From: Gnetum montanum
Taxonomy: Eukaryota > Streptophyta > Gnetopsida > Gnetales > Gnetaceae
Assembly: GCA_015680685.1 (NCBI GenBank)
Contig: MNCI01007783.1
Coordinates: 23,112 to 87,111, forward strand
DNA: 64,000 nt
Reading direction: 5' to 3'
Of the stretch, positions 11,293 to 22,799 are shown one piece after another (within the stretch, counting starts at the first letter, position 1; each line of letters starts with the position of its first letter). Both the position numbers and the translations under genes were made by a program. The notes beneath the pieces are model-generated. The model saw nothing but the letters and a program-made list of their open reading frames with translations. It was not told the DNA's origin and did no database searches.

Positions 11293-13544
11293 AGGTACAA
11301 GAGATGCGGATGGATTTGGAGGATATCATGGGTATGGGACGTTTCCCGAAGGAGAAGGAGTCCTAAAATATTCTTAAACTTGGTAGTAACATGGAGGTTT
11401 TATGTGACGCGTAGAGTCACCTAGGAAAATCAGCTGCTGCACATAATATCCATGAGAGTCAGGCTACTGATAAGGGTATTGATGTGTTGGTGGTGGCATC
11501 CCCCATGATTGTGGGTATTGCCACTGCTGATGTTGTCCAATAGGCTGTGGAGGTGTTCCACTTGGGTAATATGTTAAGGGTTGGTGAAACTTCCTTGGGT
11601 TATCTTGTGGATAAGGTAACCTTCGGGGTGTTTTCCGTTGATTAAGTCTTGGATTTAATGCATACACCCCAGACTCCTATAGATGTGAGATAATTGGGCA
11701 ACATCCCTTAGGGTGGTCATAGTAGCATACCTCACATCCACCATCATCGTCTGAATCAGAATTCACAGCCTCGTTGGAGATAGGAATTTTCCCCTTACCC
11801 TTGTTATGTGTAGGGCTTAAGTTTCTCCACTTGGTTTTGCCTTTTTCACTACTTTGTTCAACCTTAGACTCTTCTACGATTTTTAAGACTATTTCTATTC
11901 TTGAGTCTAAGGAATCCCACATTTGGTCTACCTTAGTTGATACCTCGGTTGTTAACTTTTGGATTGGTAAGGTTTTCCGATTCACCAAATCTTCGAGTGG
12001 TGACTCATCCTCCTCATCACAGAATTTCACTTCCTTCTTGCGAAGGGAGGGATCGCGTTTATATTCTTCTGCACTTTTCCTCTTGTGTAGCTCACCCTCT
12101 TCTTGCGCTACTTGTTCCAACAAACTTTCAACTTCATGGGCTCTCAGTTGGGGAAGTCTCCCTTGGGCGTAAGTCCCAAGAGTTCTTCTCGTTTCATTCC
12201 TTAGCCCATCCACGATGTGGTGAACTTGATCCCGCTTAGCGTACCCATGGCCCGGGCAACGATGTAGCATGTATAATAACGGGCCATTGCAGCATCCAAG
12301 GGTTCATAAGTACCTTGTTTCTAGCCTTGGATTTGCTTACGCATATTGGACACTCTGGAGTACTTTTGATATTTTTTGTTGAACAGTTCAAGCATCGTAC
12401 TCCACCTCTTGATGGTTTCCGATTCTAACAACTGGTACCAGCTCTCTGCTTCTTTGGTAAGTGTCCTTGGGAACAACTTAAGATTTTGCCACTCATTATC
12501 GATATTTTGCAAGGCACAAGCATCGTGGAATGCCTGTAAATGATGTTAAGGATCAGCGTTGTATCCCCCTTCAAAACATGGGATATTATTTATGTCCAAA
12601 CGCTTGATCCTCCTGTCCTTTAAGTGCCTTGTGGGAATCCTAACTGCCTCTATGATGTCTAGCATGCTTCGGGTTGCGAGTAGGGGTTCGTCATGATCAT
12701 CTCTGTCATGACGTCTGTGATGTCTTCATAGTGATTCCATACTCTCCCTACGTCCTTGCCCTTGTCCTAACTCCTCTCGACCTTCCTGTCGAGGCCTTTC
12801 ATCTTCCTTACTTTTACCCTCTCCGTTATGCTCACGGTGGTTGCATCTAGATGTGGAAGGAGAGTGTGAATGGTGAGATGAAGGATAAGAGGAAGGGGAT
12901 CCATCACCATGGTGATGTTTCTTACCTTCTCTTTGGCTGCTTTGGCCCTAATCGTTGTGACAATCAAAGTGCCCGTCCTTAGTGTGAGTGGCTGTTCCTA
13001 CCGTGAATAGTTGGTGTTCATGGGGATCAGAGCCCATACCATGTACAGTTGATCGAAGGCTCTGATGCTTAACCTCTTCACCATTGTGAGGAGGAGGAAC
13101 ATCATTTTCTAATAAACCCGTTGTGAGGGGTTCCTCATCTCCTATTTCACTAAGGACATGGGGGACCTTGCCCTTCAACAATGAGTGTTGGCTCTCCTGC
13201 CTTAAGTCCCGAATACGTTGGGCATCCGTGGGATGATAATCCCTTGTGTCAAAGTAATCCATAACGTATTCCGCAAGTAGTTCTTGCATGCCGATCTGTG
13301 CTAGGGCACGAAAAAGCATGTTAGGGACTGATCGATCTGGAGGTAACACAATGTTACCTTGCAAATCTCTCCACCGCAGTTGTTCATCTTGATGGAGAAT
13401 AAAAGTAAAATTAGGCACATACTCATCGAGATGAGTATATGTAACCTTAGATTGCTGAGGACTTGGCTGGTTCAAGTTATGTGTATGTCACTGACTGTCT
13501 TCCGTGTTATCCCTAGGTGAGTTAACCTTATGAGAAGAAGCCAT
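11293..13544 (-). pseudogene. gag region (element II)
   Basis: Capsid and nucleocapsid precursor. The start is placed at ATG 13,544 because the homologous ATG of element V (34,631) begins the same MASSHKVNSP sequence. A premature TGA lies at 13,488-13,490, where V has a Gln codon. A capsid-like block with the FHDACALQNIDNEW and LTKEAESWY motifs lies near 12,530-12,420. A 1-base deletion near 12,270 shifts the frame. A coiled, charged region follows, then the nucleocapsid-like CEVCYYDHPKGCCPI (about 11,730-11,690) and a Pro/Gln/Tyr-rich tail. The knuckle spacing is not the classical CX2CX4HX4C. Confidence 0.85.
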
Positions 13545-13667
13545 TTTATTGGTGTGCTATTCACCGTTATATATCTTCTTATTTAACAAATTAACCCAAA
13601 GGTTCGTTAAGGCTCACAAAGATGTGAAAGATTTCCTAATGTTCTAATTGGCGTACAAACACTTAGT

Positions 13668-13684
13668 CCCTGACAACAGCGCCA
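13668..13684 (-). other. Primer binding site, tRNA-Asp type (element II)
   Basis: CCCTGACAACAGCGCCA, one base inside the 5' LTR, matches the 3' end of plant tRNA-Asp (CCCCGGCAACGGCGCCA) at 14 of 17 positions. All three mismatches are C-to-T or G-to-A. Element V has the site with one mismatch. Confidence 0.85.
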
Positions 13685-13685
13685 A

Positions 13686-14605
13686 TGATGAGTGGCGAGG
13701 TACCCCTACACTAAACCATACGAAACGAGCGTATCACGCACGATCCGGTTGAACTCTACAGACTAAATGCCTAAACGCCGCAAGGAATACTTGGGGTTAA
13801 TTATCGTTGTCTTCCCAGACTTGTTGTTTTCACAATGTATGGTTAAGTAAGTCTGAGGTATATGATTTTTTTGGTCTTTTCAGGTTTATCTCCTATGCTA
13901 AAGAGTGAAGGGTTGAGAGACTAAAACTAACTCTAACTACAGCACTAAGTCCTAGTGTCAGCATCCATTCCCACTTGCCGTACACACCCTGAACTGTGCA
14001 ACTGTGGCTACCAAATGCTAATCGTTACTGGGATTACCACACGTAACGCACGTGCTCGAAGCGGTCGTACTGAGGCACCTAACTAGCCTAAGTGTGACAA
14101 GCAGCCGATTCCTTGACTAGCCGTACACGTCCGTAGATGCTCGTAATCAAGTCGTACTTATCCCATGTTCTAGGAGGTAAGGGTGAGAAAATCTAATCGC
14201 GATGACTAGCCGATTCCTTGGCTAGCCGTACACATTCGTCAATGCTCATAACCAAGTCATACTCATGTCGCGTTACTAGGAAAGTAGTAAATAACATTAA
14301 TTAAACCTATCCATGTACTGCAAGGTTTATCCACAAAGCTCGTTTTTATTGCCGTACACAACTTGCGTTCTGGTACAAAGCTGCTCGAATAAAGAACCGT
14401 TCACTTGGGGGACTCCTACTGCAGGCACATGGAAAATATTCTATCTCTGGGGTGATCAATCCGCCAGAGCTTCGCTACTTCTAGCCCAGGATTCCAAATG
14501 AGGGGAGTGGCACCTCTTATTTATAGATTTGGCGGCAGACCGCGATATTGCGTACGATATCGCAGGGGATGAGATATCGCGGCTTGTGCATATCGTGTCT
14601 CATCA
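13686..14605 (-). repeat. 5' LTR of element II
   Basis: 920 bp, TGATGAG to CTCATCA, followed by the target duplication CTATT (14,606-14,610). A TATA box reads on the minus strand at 14,517-14,526, and a reduced palindromic array lies at 14,535-14,595. Confidence 0.93.
14517..14526 (-). promoter_or_regulatory. LTR TATA box (element II)
   Basis: CTATAAATAA on the minus strand, between the palindromic U3 array and the transcribed part of the 5' LTR. It is the likely core promoter of the element. Confidence 0.6.
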
Positions 14606-14610
14606 CTATT

Positions 14611-16298
14611 CATCACAATGTTTCAAAGACATAGGTACATTGGGATCCAAAAACATGATTTGGGATGAGTTTGGAATTTAGAAAGGATTTTGAAAATGTG
14701 AGCAAGACATTCTTTAAAAGAATAAATTTTAATAATATTTTAGATACATAAGTGCAAAAATTTATTAAAACAAAGCTAGATGTTACTTTCATGTCCATGT
14801 GGCATTTTGGGGCATGCCTTCTAAGTCTAGATTTAGGTCTTACAATTTGAGAAATAAGCATCTTAGTATTACTCCAAGTGGTGGTCCTTGTAGCAAAAGT
14901 ATAATATTGAAGAAAAAGGTTTGTATGATCTTCTCTTGTTAAATCAAATGCTAACAAGTTTTGTTGAGTTGATATTTATTTTTTGAAATACAAATCTAAT
15001 GTTGTCTAATAGGAAGAGTGTTGGAACCCGAAATTAGTGAAACATAGGTACACCCCAAGATTTATAAAAGTTTATACCTAGTAAAATCAAACTTGTGACA
15101 TAGGATTACTAGGCCAAGACTCATACCACTATGTTAATACTTCATTGTTGTCCAATAGATCCTTTGAGTCTATGGAATAAAACCTTTGGATTCAGTAATA
15201 TTTTAAATACATTTAAATAAAGTATAGTAAAAATATTCAAAAAATTTAAATTGGATAATTATATTTTATATTTCCTGCCTTCATCATCGTTCTCAAGCAA
15301 CTTTTTCTTATATAAGATTTAGGCTTTTACCACCTAAACAATTTAATTTTAAAATGAAATTCTGCTTGATATCCCATCCACATCCGCCAAGGTGTCCCAA
15401 GAACATCTCGAAGGTAGAAAATTTTCCGGATACGCATCCTCGGGGCGCACTGTTTTTAATTTGTTGGCTTGCTCGGAATGGCGCTTAAGTATGAAAATAG
15501 CTAAATATTTCGTTTATCAGAATCTCCATGCTAGCCAAATCTTGGATGATGAATTCTATCATAACCTAAACATAATTTGGTCACGGTAATTCAACCTTAA
15601 CATAATTTGTTCGCAATAATCAGAGGGTTAAGCTTCTCCGTCAATCTCGCAGCTTTGCTCTGATACGTTGAACCTAAACCGAACTGAGCCAACCATTTGC
15701 TGCCCACATCGGGCGCTGCCACTAAAATGACGTTTTGACCCAGAAACGATAAAAGGTGCATTAGTAACATGCACTGTACCAGTGTCTTGACGTCTTAATT
15801 GATTTTTGGCCTCCACGTGCGCCGTCCAAAGGTTTGATATGAGTTAAACATGGATGGTCAGGTTCGACGGATTTCCATCTTTCACGTCGTTGATGACATA
15901 ATCAAAATATGATCTTTTGAAATCAAAATGGATTGGTTGCAGCCTTTCAAGCTTTTTTGAGGTTGAGAGGAAACTGCAACAGGAATATCGATATCCTGCA
16001 ATAGCAATAACAGTTGCAGTTGTATTGTGTGGACTCCGGAATATAGATGAGTGGCATGCCATGCACGCAATTTTCCATGTGTGTGTTTGACCTTTGAATG
16101 ATTATGAGGAGGATGTATACTCTTCACCAAACATTGACGTTTTCTGCATCATGTTTATGATTCTGTTTTGCATTGTAACTGTAGTTGTAGTCTGTTCCAA
16201 TATTCCGATGAATTCTTTAGCACGAGCGATGTTAGGTTTGACATCGGATTTCAGTTCTGTTGCTGATAACTTCTGCATCGCTTCAGAAACCTTGATTG
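14611..16298. other. Intergenic region upstream of the peptide gene
   Basis: No supported gene. From 14,611 to 15,350 it is AT-rich with only random-looking ORFs. From about 15,350 to 16,298 composition is more balanced and probably includes the promoter of the small peptide gene. TTGACC, a W-box type motif bound by WRKY factors, lies at 16,087-16,092, with further TTGAC cores nearby. Confidence 0.5.
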
Positions 16299-16299
16299 G

Positions 16300-16308
16300 C
16301 TTTAAATA
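16300..16308 (+). promoter_or_regulatory. Probable TATA box of the peptide gene
   Basis: CTTTAAATACC about 95 bp upstream of the ATG at 16,399. The broken paralogue has the same CTTTAAATACC at 18,981-18,991, about 95-120 bp before its own ATGs, which supports a shared promoter element. Confidence 0.6.
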
Positions 16309-16398
16309 CCCTATAAGACATGCCCTCTGATACCAATATTCACCAGATATTTGAACTGCGTTTTATTCTTTTGTATCTTAAAATCATATCATTAAACA

Positions 16399-16683
16399 AT
16401 GGCGGTTCCGGCTCCAAGAGTGCATTTTCTTTCAGTGGCGATAATGCTAATGGTGGTGCTTTCAGTTGCAGTTACAGTGGCAGATGCAAGAAATCTGAGG
16501 CATAGGTTTATGCGTCAGATTAATGATGTCCAGAATGAATTGAAGACTCTTAACTTCGGCAAGATGGCCAAAATTGGAGCAGAAGAACAAGCTCTCTTGA
16601 ACTCAAAACTGCCATCAGGTTCAAGTCCTGGAGTGGGTCATTCTGCGCCTCTTTCTGCAGCAACCCGAAGCATCCACAACTGA
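16399..16683 (+). CDS. Small secreted peptide precursor, CEP/PIP-like (94 aa)
   Basis: Single-exon ORF with a good plant start context (AACAATGGC). Residues 1-30 form a signal peptide: a short N-terminus, a hydrophobic run LSVAIMLMVVLSVAVTV, and a VADA cleavage site before RNLRHR. A charged variable region follows (31-70). Near the C-terminus is SGSSPGVGH (73-81): SPGxGH is the core of C-terminally encoded peptides (CEP), and the SG-S...GxGH pattern also resembles PIP peptides. A 13-residue tail ends SIHN, loosely like IDA-type ends. Precursor length fits these hormone families. Expected role, by inference: secretion, proteolytic release of a short Pro-modified peptide, and perception by a leucine-rich-repeat receptor kinase. 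It is not nested in a transposon and is the best host-gene candidate. The exact family is uncertain, because the FRPT half of the CEP motif is absent. Confidence 0.75.
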   Translation: MAVPAPRVHFLSVAIMLMVVLSVAVTVADARNLRHRFMRQINDVQNELKTLNFGKMAKIGAEEQALLNSKLPSGSSPGVGHSAPLSAATRSIHN

Positions 16684-16777
16684 CTCAATTCCATTCTCAT
16701 TTCGACAGTGGCCCATTCTATTCCGTTGATCCAGTTATTCACATTCTCCTTGCATCATTGCATAATATGTACTTTTG

Positions 16778-16783
16778 AATAAA
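16778..16783 (+). terminator. Possible polyadenylation signal of the peptide gene
   Basis: AATAAA 95 bases after the TGA stop of the peptide ORF, with T/G-rich sequence following, as expected for a plant near-upstream element. Confidence 0.45.
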
Positions 16784-16789
16784 TGGGTT

Positions 16790-18980
16790 TTCCATGCTTG
16801 TTCATAGGTTGCAGTTTAAGCTGTAGTAGTTCTATTTCAATTTCAAAGACCTGTGTTTCTCCTTAAAGCTGTTTGATGCCAATGAAAGAGCAAATTAAAC
16901 TTTATGATTTTAATATATGTAAAATCACCTTAGGTGGATGGTAGTCATGGTACAAAAGAGATGGTTCTATCTCCTTAATTATGTGGATTTTCCATGTCAA
17001 TTTAGAAAGCAAATTTGATGCAGAATGCAAATTAGAAAGCAAATTTGATGTCAAATTTCTTGATGCAGCTTAGTTTGATTTAAAGGATAATTATGTTATC
17101 CTTTGATGTGTTAAGAAATGGCAGACTTCAACATTGGTTCTGGCTTAAACTTTGGTCAACCACACTATAACCGTGGGACTTCACGTTGACCGTTATGTCC
17201 AGTGGATGGTTTATACTTTGGGCTAACGGCAGCTGTGGTTGATCAACATTAATTATGATAGTTATTTACTTGTTATGTTGTTGGTTTGCCAAGTTTTCGG
17301 TGCTTTATATACCATGGCATTCTATACTTATATAAATATATCATTCATACTTGGAAGATTGTCTTAGTGTTTAATTTTCTCTTTAACTGTTTAACCATAC
17401 TACCTGCTACTGATCTTAGTCTTGCAGTTTCAGTATTTCTAGTTTCAGTATTTCTAACATAATGATCCTATTTATAATATATATTCTTACAATTAAACAT
17501 AAACAAATAACCTCAAATCGGTAACATATAAAAACTAGTCAAGAAATTAAATTAAATAGAATATAAGAGCACAAATCTTTTATTAATGTGACTTAGAAAG
17601 CATGATTTGCTATATGAATTTAAAGGCTAAAACCCTCAACACTAAAATGGTGTAATGGAATTCGTTAGTAAAAATTTAGCAGAAATCACAATTCCAATGA
17701 ACCATCATTGGTATTGAGTTTAACATGCAATATTTGGCTGGGTCCAAACAAATACATGACCAAGTATTAGACAAAATATGGCCGAAAAAATAAAAGCCTT
17801 AAATCTTTTACATTGCAAATGAGATAATTATCTCATATTTTCTTACACCTTTTATACTTAGAATAAACTAAAAAATTTATAGTTAATTATCTTTTTAAAT
17901 GTTTTAAACATTTATCATTTAATATTTGCAAGACATCTTATCAATCTTCTCTGAGTAATTAACTTTAATGACCTGTAAGTTGCAATGACTTGGAACTTTA
18001 ACTTCAATGATATTGAGAGTTCCTTGTGTTAGTCATTGAGAGTTCCCTGTGTTAGTCAACCAATAAATCAAATGTTATAGCAATAATTGAAATAAATTCT
18101 TTTTTTTCTATAAAATTTCATGTAGTTCCTAAGTATGTAGAAACACCTAGATTCATGTTCATCCGAAAATACAGTTACCAAGTTAACCTATTGTCAAGCA
18201 AGAAAGTAAAACTGTTTTAGCATTCATCTTCCTATAATGAAGATGAAGATGTCACCGTCCTATTCCTAATCTGAGGAGAAATTCACATTTCATTTCGGCA
18301 GGACAAATTAGGCCGAGATATGTTTGCAAGTGCCCTTTCAATTCCGTGAGATAGAAGTTGGAAATCGGAACCGGTACTTTTTTGACCTTTACAAGTAATA
18401 TTGAAGGTAAAGAAAACCCTTGTCCGCCATGCATGAAGACTACCATGAAATATCATGCACCAATGCACAAGCCCAGAAAAAGATTGCTGGCTGTAACAAA
18501 ATTATGGTCTTATGCAAGTAAACCCTTTTTTTTAACTAGGGAACAGCAGATTTTATTAATAAAGAAAATATAGATATTTGGTTTTAGGTTTTCAATCCAC
18601 CGACTAACCTGAGTGGACTGCAGAGTATATGTCATTTGGGTGGGTAGGTTTTTAAAAGTAAATACCACAATCTTGACCAATAAATGATTGTTTTCTCTGT
18701 TTCTAATGTTTCACATTCATGAAAGCGATTCAAGAAACCAATTATTCGGAATCTGCAATCAGAAACATGAATTTTTTCTTTGACGATGATGTCATACCTG
18801 ACATTCGATATTTATTTCCTTGGCTGCTCCACTACCTGCGTCCCTACTCTGTATTTGAAAGTTTCGGAAAGATGATTCACTTCATGATTTGGTGAAAGTG
18901 TATTCGTACCCACCAAACAGTTGACGGAACTCTACCTTTTAATTTCTTGTTCTCCAACCCATGTTCCTGCTGCTTCTCTC
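16790..18980. other. Intergenic region between peptide gene and its paralogue
   Basis: AT-rich sequence with no gene I can support. Two small direct duplications are visible: AGAAAGCAAATTTGATG at about 17,004-17,020 and 17,034-17,050, and a 23-bp TGAGAGTTCC(T/C)TGTGTTAGTC unit twice at about 18,012-18,057. Overlapping ORFs on both strands at 18,252-18,573 have no recognisable product. Confidence 0.5.
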
Positions 18981-19083
18981 CTTTAAATACCAGAGCTTTA
19001 TCACATGTCCCATTGCTTTCGTTACCTGCTCAGAGATCCAACATTTCAAAAGCAGTTACTCTTTTTCATATTCACATTAACCC

Positions 19084-19155
19084 ATGACGTTTGGTGTTTG
19101 CATGAGACGATGGTGGTTTTCTCAGTCACAGTGGTTGATGAAGAAAACTAAGGCA
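19084..19155 (+). pseudogene. Truncated paralogue of the small peptide gene
   Basis: The stretch ATGGTGGTTTTCTCAGTCAC (from 19,110) through AACTAAGGCA aligns with the signal-peptide region of the intact gene (ATGGTGGTGCTTTCAGTTGC... to ...AATCTGAGGCA), and the upstream CTTTAAATACC box is conserved. Relative to the intact copy the alignment shows deletions in the signal peptide and loss of one base after GATG, so the frame ends at TAA 19,149-19,151. Similarity stops at about 19,155, where an unrelated repeat-like sequence begins. The C-terminal peptide domain is missing, so no hormone can be made. This looks like a local duplication that was later interrupted. Confidence 0.6.
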
Positions 19156-19925
19156 AAAATTGTTGTAAATCTGATGTTTGAATAAGACACTAAGAAGGGG
19201 GTGAATCAGTGTTGTTAAAACAAATTACTTTTTAAACTAAATCAAATTTCTACTTCAACTCAGGTCAATGCTAAAAGCACGAAAATACTAATTAAGAATA
19301 CCCACACATACACAGGCAACGCAACAAATTTTGAGGTGGTTTTGGTGCTAGATTGGCCGGCTTACCTCCCCCTAAAACCTCTTCCCTAAAGCTGAATAGT
19401 CAGAGCAATTTATTAAATCAAATAAAAATTATTACAAGAGTTTTAGTTTGCAATCAATATAATTTGGCGGTTCTGTCACCTCATCGATAGCAACCCTGAA
19501 AACAGAGACATTTCCAGAAGAAATCCACGCGAAAGGTGGGGAGTGGCCCCGGTTCAGATAGAAAATTCTTCGAATGTCAGGACCAACCATATCCCTAGAC
19601 ATTGCTAGAACGGTGGCTTGTGCCTTATGGCGGCTGAGAAATTCTTCTTTATTGTAGGAAGTTGCTGGATTTGCAAGGATCGAAATGCTATTAAACCTTC
19701 TGTCTTCTAAACGTATTGGGCCTCTTCTATATCGATGTTAATCGCAGCATCCATTTAGATCAATATCGCTTACCCTGTTTCAGGAAAACAACATATTGGG
19801 CCGCATTGGTTGGGCACCAACAATTGATATCATCATAATATTTCGTTACATGTCGTTGGATTGAGCACTGAGCCTTGGATTTTAGAAATTTTAGAAGTGC
19901 TAGACAAATCGATACACTGATATTT
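19156..19925. other. Repeat-like insertion without recognised genes
   Basis: Sequence change right after the pseudogene. The text (ACTAAGAAGGGGGTGAATCAGTG and a GAGGTGGTTTTGG block) resembles dispersed plant repeats, but I see no termini or coding domain. Assignment as a transposon fragment is inference only. Confidence 0.3.
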
Positions 19926-19927
19926 TT

Positions 19928-20119
19928 AATAAAAATGCCTGCAAATCCGTGACAAATTTGAATTGATTTGGGCCAACTATATATAACAGTAATAAAAATG
20001 CCTGCAAATAAGGTCAATCCGTGACAAATTTGAATTGATTTGGGCCAACTATATAACAGTAATAAACAGTAATAAAAATGCGTGCAAAATTTGAATAGAT
20101 TTGGGCCCAACTATATAAC
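19928..20119. repeat. Minisatellite, about 3 units of 45-70 bp
   Basis: Direct repeats built from AATAAAAATGC(C/G)TGCAAA, GACAAATTTGAATTGATTT, GGGCC-AACTATATAAC and AGTAATAAA blocks. The third unit is shorter and has a small AACAGTAATA duplication. A 116-codon minus-strand ORF across it is a by-product of the repeat. Confidence 0.8.
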
Positions 20120-22795
20120 CGAGACATAAATTTATAGCAGAGGCTAAAAGACATTACCATTCATTGCAGATTTCATACTTTTTTATACAAATTGAGCAAA
20201 CATGGCTTCCTAGACAGGTAATATGTCATTGAATTATACATTCCATTGGTATGAAAACATCAATAAAATGCCCAGATCTATGTTATTTCTTCTAAATAAA
20301 TAAGAGGCTCAAACAATCTTGACATTGAAGGCCAAATTAAATATTAATTCATTAACAATATACGGCTGAAACATGATCTTAAATGCCCTTCATTCTAAAA
20401 CATAAATTCAATTACTAATTGTCTCATTAATGCTACAAAAAACTGCTACAAATTCATATCTAGTTGTTAGAGGCAAAAGTACAAAAAAAATTCATGAATT
20501 AATAGACTTTGAACCCTTCAAACTTGCTAAGATATTTCTTCGAACACTTTCATAAAAAAAATGCATTGTTATAATTTAGGCAAGAACATGAAACATAAGA
20601 GCATCAAATAAACTAAATTTAGTATCTCTTTGGATGCATGTGAGGGCCTCCATCTTCAATCACTTGTGATATTTGTGTGAGAAAGCTTGTGAGAATGTAA
20701 GAATCATTGTGAGAAAAGTGTAAGAAAAATTTGTGAGAACTGTGGTCTGCAAAATTTATAATGTGAGAGCTTAATTGTGAAATATTTGGCTACAAGAATG
20801 TGAGAAAATTGGGAATTGGCAACCACACAAATGAATACAAGATGGAGCAAGAGAGGAGAAAGGAAAACTTCACTTCATTCATCTTCAAAATCTTATTGGT
20901 CCATTCTTTTCTTATAATGAGACTTATGGCCTCTTTTTATAGATTGAGAAGTGGAGACGTCTTGTAACTCCTCTTCATGTGGAACTTTTCTTCTATTTTT
21001 TTCTCTTCTATGCATAAACTAAACTTTTCTAATGTTTTCTGCCTATTTTTCTTGGCTTTGAATACATAAAGCTACTAACATCTACATGACTTTGAAAATG
21101 AAAGATAAACAAATTTAAAGTTTGGGCTCTGCCCAAAAATCATAACACAATACAAATTCAAATATAATAAAGGAGAAACTTTGAACAAAAAGTAGTGGTT
21201 TACAAGAGAAGTACTGAGAGATTAAGAATAAAGAAGAAGAATTTAAGAATTGCCAAGAGAATACAAAACATAGAAGCAGTAGAAAGAATCCTTGGAGAAA
21301 AAGTAGTTAACATATTTCTAAAATGGGAGTTAGATGATTCATGGATCATGTAGAACTATTTGAGAATTTGTTAAGGCCTTTTACCTTGGCTGAGATGCAA
21401 ATATCTGAGAGAATCCATTAAGTAGACTGTAGCCTGCAAATATTTATTTGCTTAGCCTCATATAACAGTAATAAAAGCTTGAGTAGAGGAAAAAATTTGT
21501 CAAGTCATGTTTCCTGCCTATAACCATTCTTTATAGTGGAAGAACACATATTTATTCAAGCCTTTCTTATGATAATGGGTAAAGAGATTAAGCTTTAATA
21601 GTTTTTACATTTAAGCTTCCACATTGCTAATAACTATTATTTAACCAATCCATAGGTTCTTCATTCAAGTTTTTGCAATACTCTTATGTACCATAAAATG
21701 ATTGATTATGAAGTAATGATCCTTTAATACAACATACATTCATATTTCTATGTTTAGAAAACAAGCTAAGGTTCATGAGTTCAAATCTTTGTAAGATACA
21801 TTTTTTTAATTAAAAAACTTTTTTCAAATAAGCATGGGGCTAAGTCCACTTCAAGACCACATTTAAATAAAATCATGAGAAAAATTGAGATTTCAAATCT
21901 CTATAGCAATGAGAACCGAAATTATAACTTTTCAAGAGCTATTTTATGTAATATGATCTTTCAAGAGATATTTTATTTTAATATATAATGTAGTTCTTTT
22001 AAACTTAATGAGAAAGCTCATGAAAATAATGCATGTGGAAGAAGAACTATACATAGAAGTATTATATTTTGAAACAATAGTACTATTAAAAGTCAATGCT
22101 CTATTTTAGAGTAAAAACAAAATTGAAACTCATTTCATTTTGAAAACCATTTCATTTTTCAAATTGAAACAATTTGTTTTTAGAAATGAAGCAAAATAAA
22201 ACAATTTTATCACCACATATTTAGAAATTTAACCTCAAAATAATAGAAGAATAAAACCCAAACCTTCTTATTTTAATTTTCTATACAACACAAGAGAATA
22301 AAAATGAATCCCTTTATGTGAAATATGTATTACATTTTTTATACCAAGGCTCAACCAACATTGAATATAAAGCTACCCTTTAATTTTACGAGAAAAAGAA
22401 TAAAGTTGAAACAAAAAACACATGGAAAAGAAGCCATACATTTAATTTTCCATTTTGATTTTAACAATAACTGAAACTAAAACTAAAACTGAAATTTTAT
22501 TACTTTCATAAACCCTTTGGATCTATTAGACATTATAAGTATACATACTATGAAATTTAAAAATACCATTAGGAAAATTGCCAAGCATTTTTATTGAACA
22601 TTTAGAACAAATCAACCAAATTTAAAACTATAATATTCCCTCTATATATAATGTGCTCTAATATAGGATATTGCTATTTGTAGTGCATAGTTACCATATT
22701 CATTCTTCATGACAAATTTTGTGTCATTTATCTATTTGAACCCCATTTAAATTATTTACCTTTAGATTAAGGCTTTCCCTAATACTATTCAAACA
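20120..22795. other. AT-rich region without recognised genes
   Basis: No coding region is supported. A TGTGAGAA-rich stretch lies at 20,660-20,810. A CTATAAAAAGAGG TATA-like box reads leftwards near 20,933-20,945, which could be an old LTR or promoter, but no partner repeat was found in the window. The decayed 3' end of the LINE to the right may extend into the last few hundred bases. Confidence 0.4.
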
Positions 22796-22799
22796 GAAA

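Larger units (their letters stand above)
4350..14605 (-). mobile_element. Element II: complete Athila-like Ty3/gypsy retrotransposon
   Basis: Both LTRs are bounded by TGATGAG...CTCATCA and flanked by a perfect target duplication CTATT (4,345-4,349 and 14,606-14,610). Reading the minus strand: 5' LTR, tRNA-Asp-type PBS, gag, PR, RT, RNase H, integrase, a 2-kb non-coding 3' region, polypurine tract, 3' LTR. Athila assignment rests on the FLDGYSGYNQI and FMDDFS RT motifs, the VHTDHSAI and VADHLSRL RNase H motifs, the tRNA-Asp PBS and the lack of a chromodomain. From about 12,270 to 7,327 all domains share one frame, so gag-pol was probably one polyprotein ORF. It is now broken by several stops and a 1-base frameshift in gag. 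Confidence 0.92.

Noticed and set aside
10562-12239. Long plus-strand ORFs of 100-132 codons
   Set aside because: Antisense shadows of the gag and protease frames of element II.
14613-14957. 114-codon minus-strand ORF beside element II
   Set aside because: AT-rich, no recognisable motif, starts in unremarkable context; most likely chance.
15840-16130. 72- and 82-codon minus-strand ORFs upstream of the peptide gene
   Set aside because: Overlapping frames with no motif, in the likely promoter region of the plus-strand gene.
16320-16505. 61-codon ORF overlapping the start of the peptide gene
   Set aside because: It is in another frame, has no signal peptide or motif, and its start lies in the presumed 5' leader.
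18252-18573. Overlapping ORFs of 60-70 codons on both strands
   Set aside because: Open on both strands at once and no conserved motif; cannot be told from chance.
20620-21000. Possible solo LTR with TATA box on the minus strand
   Set aside because: No second copy, no defined termini and no target duplication could be found.
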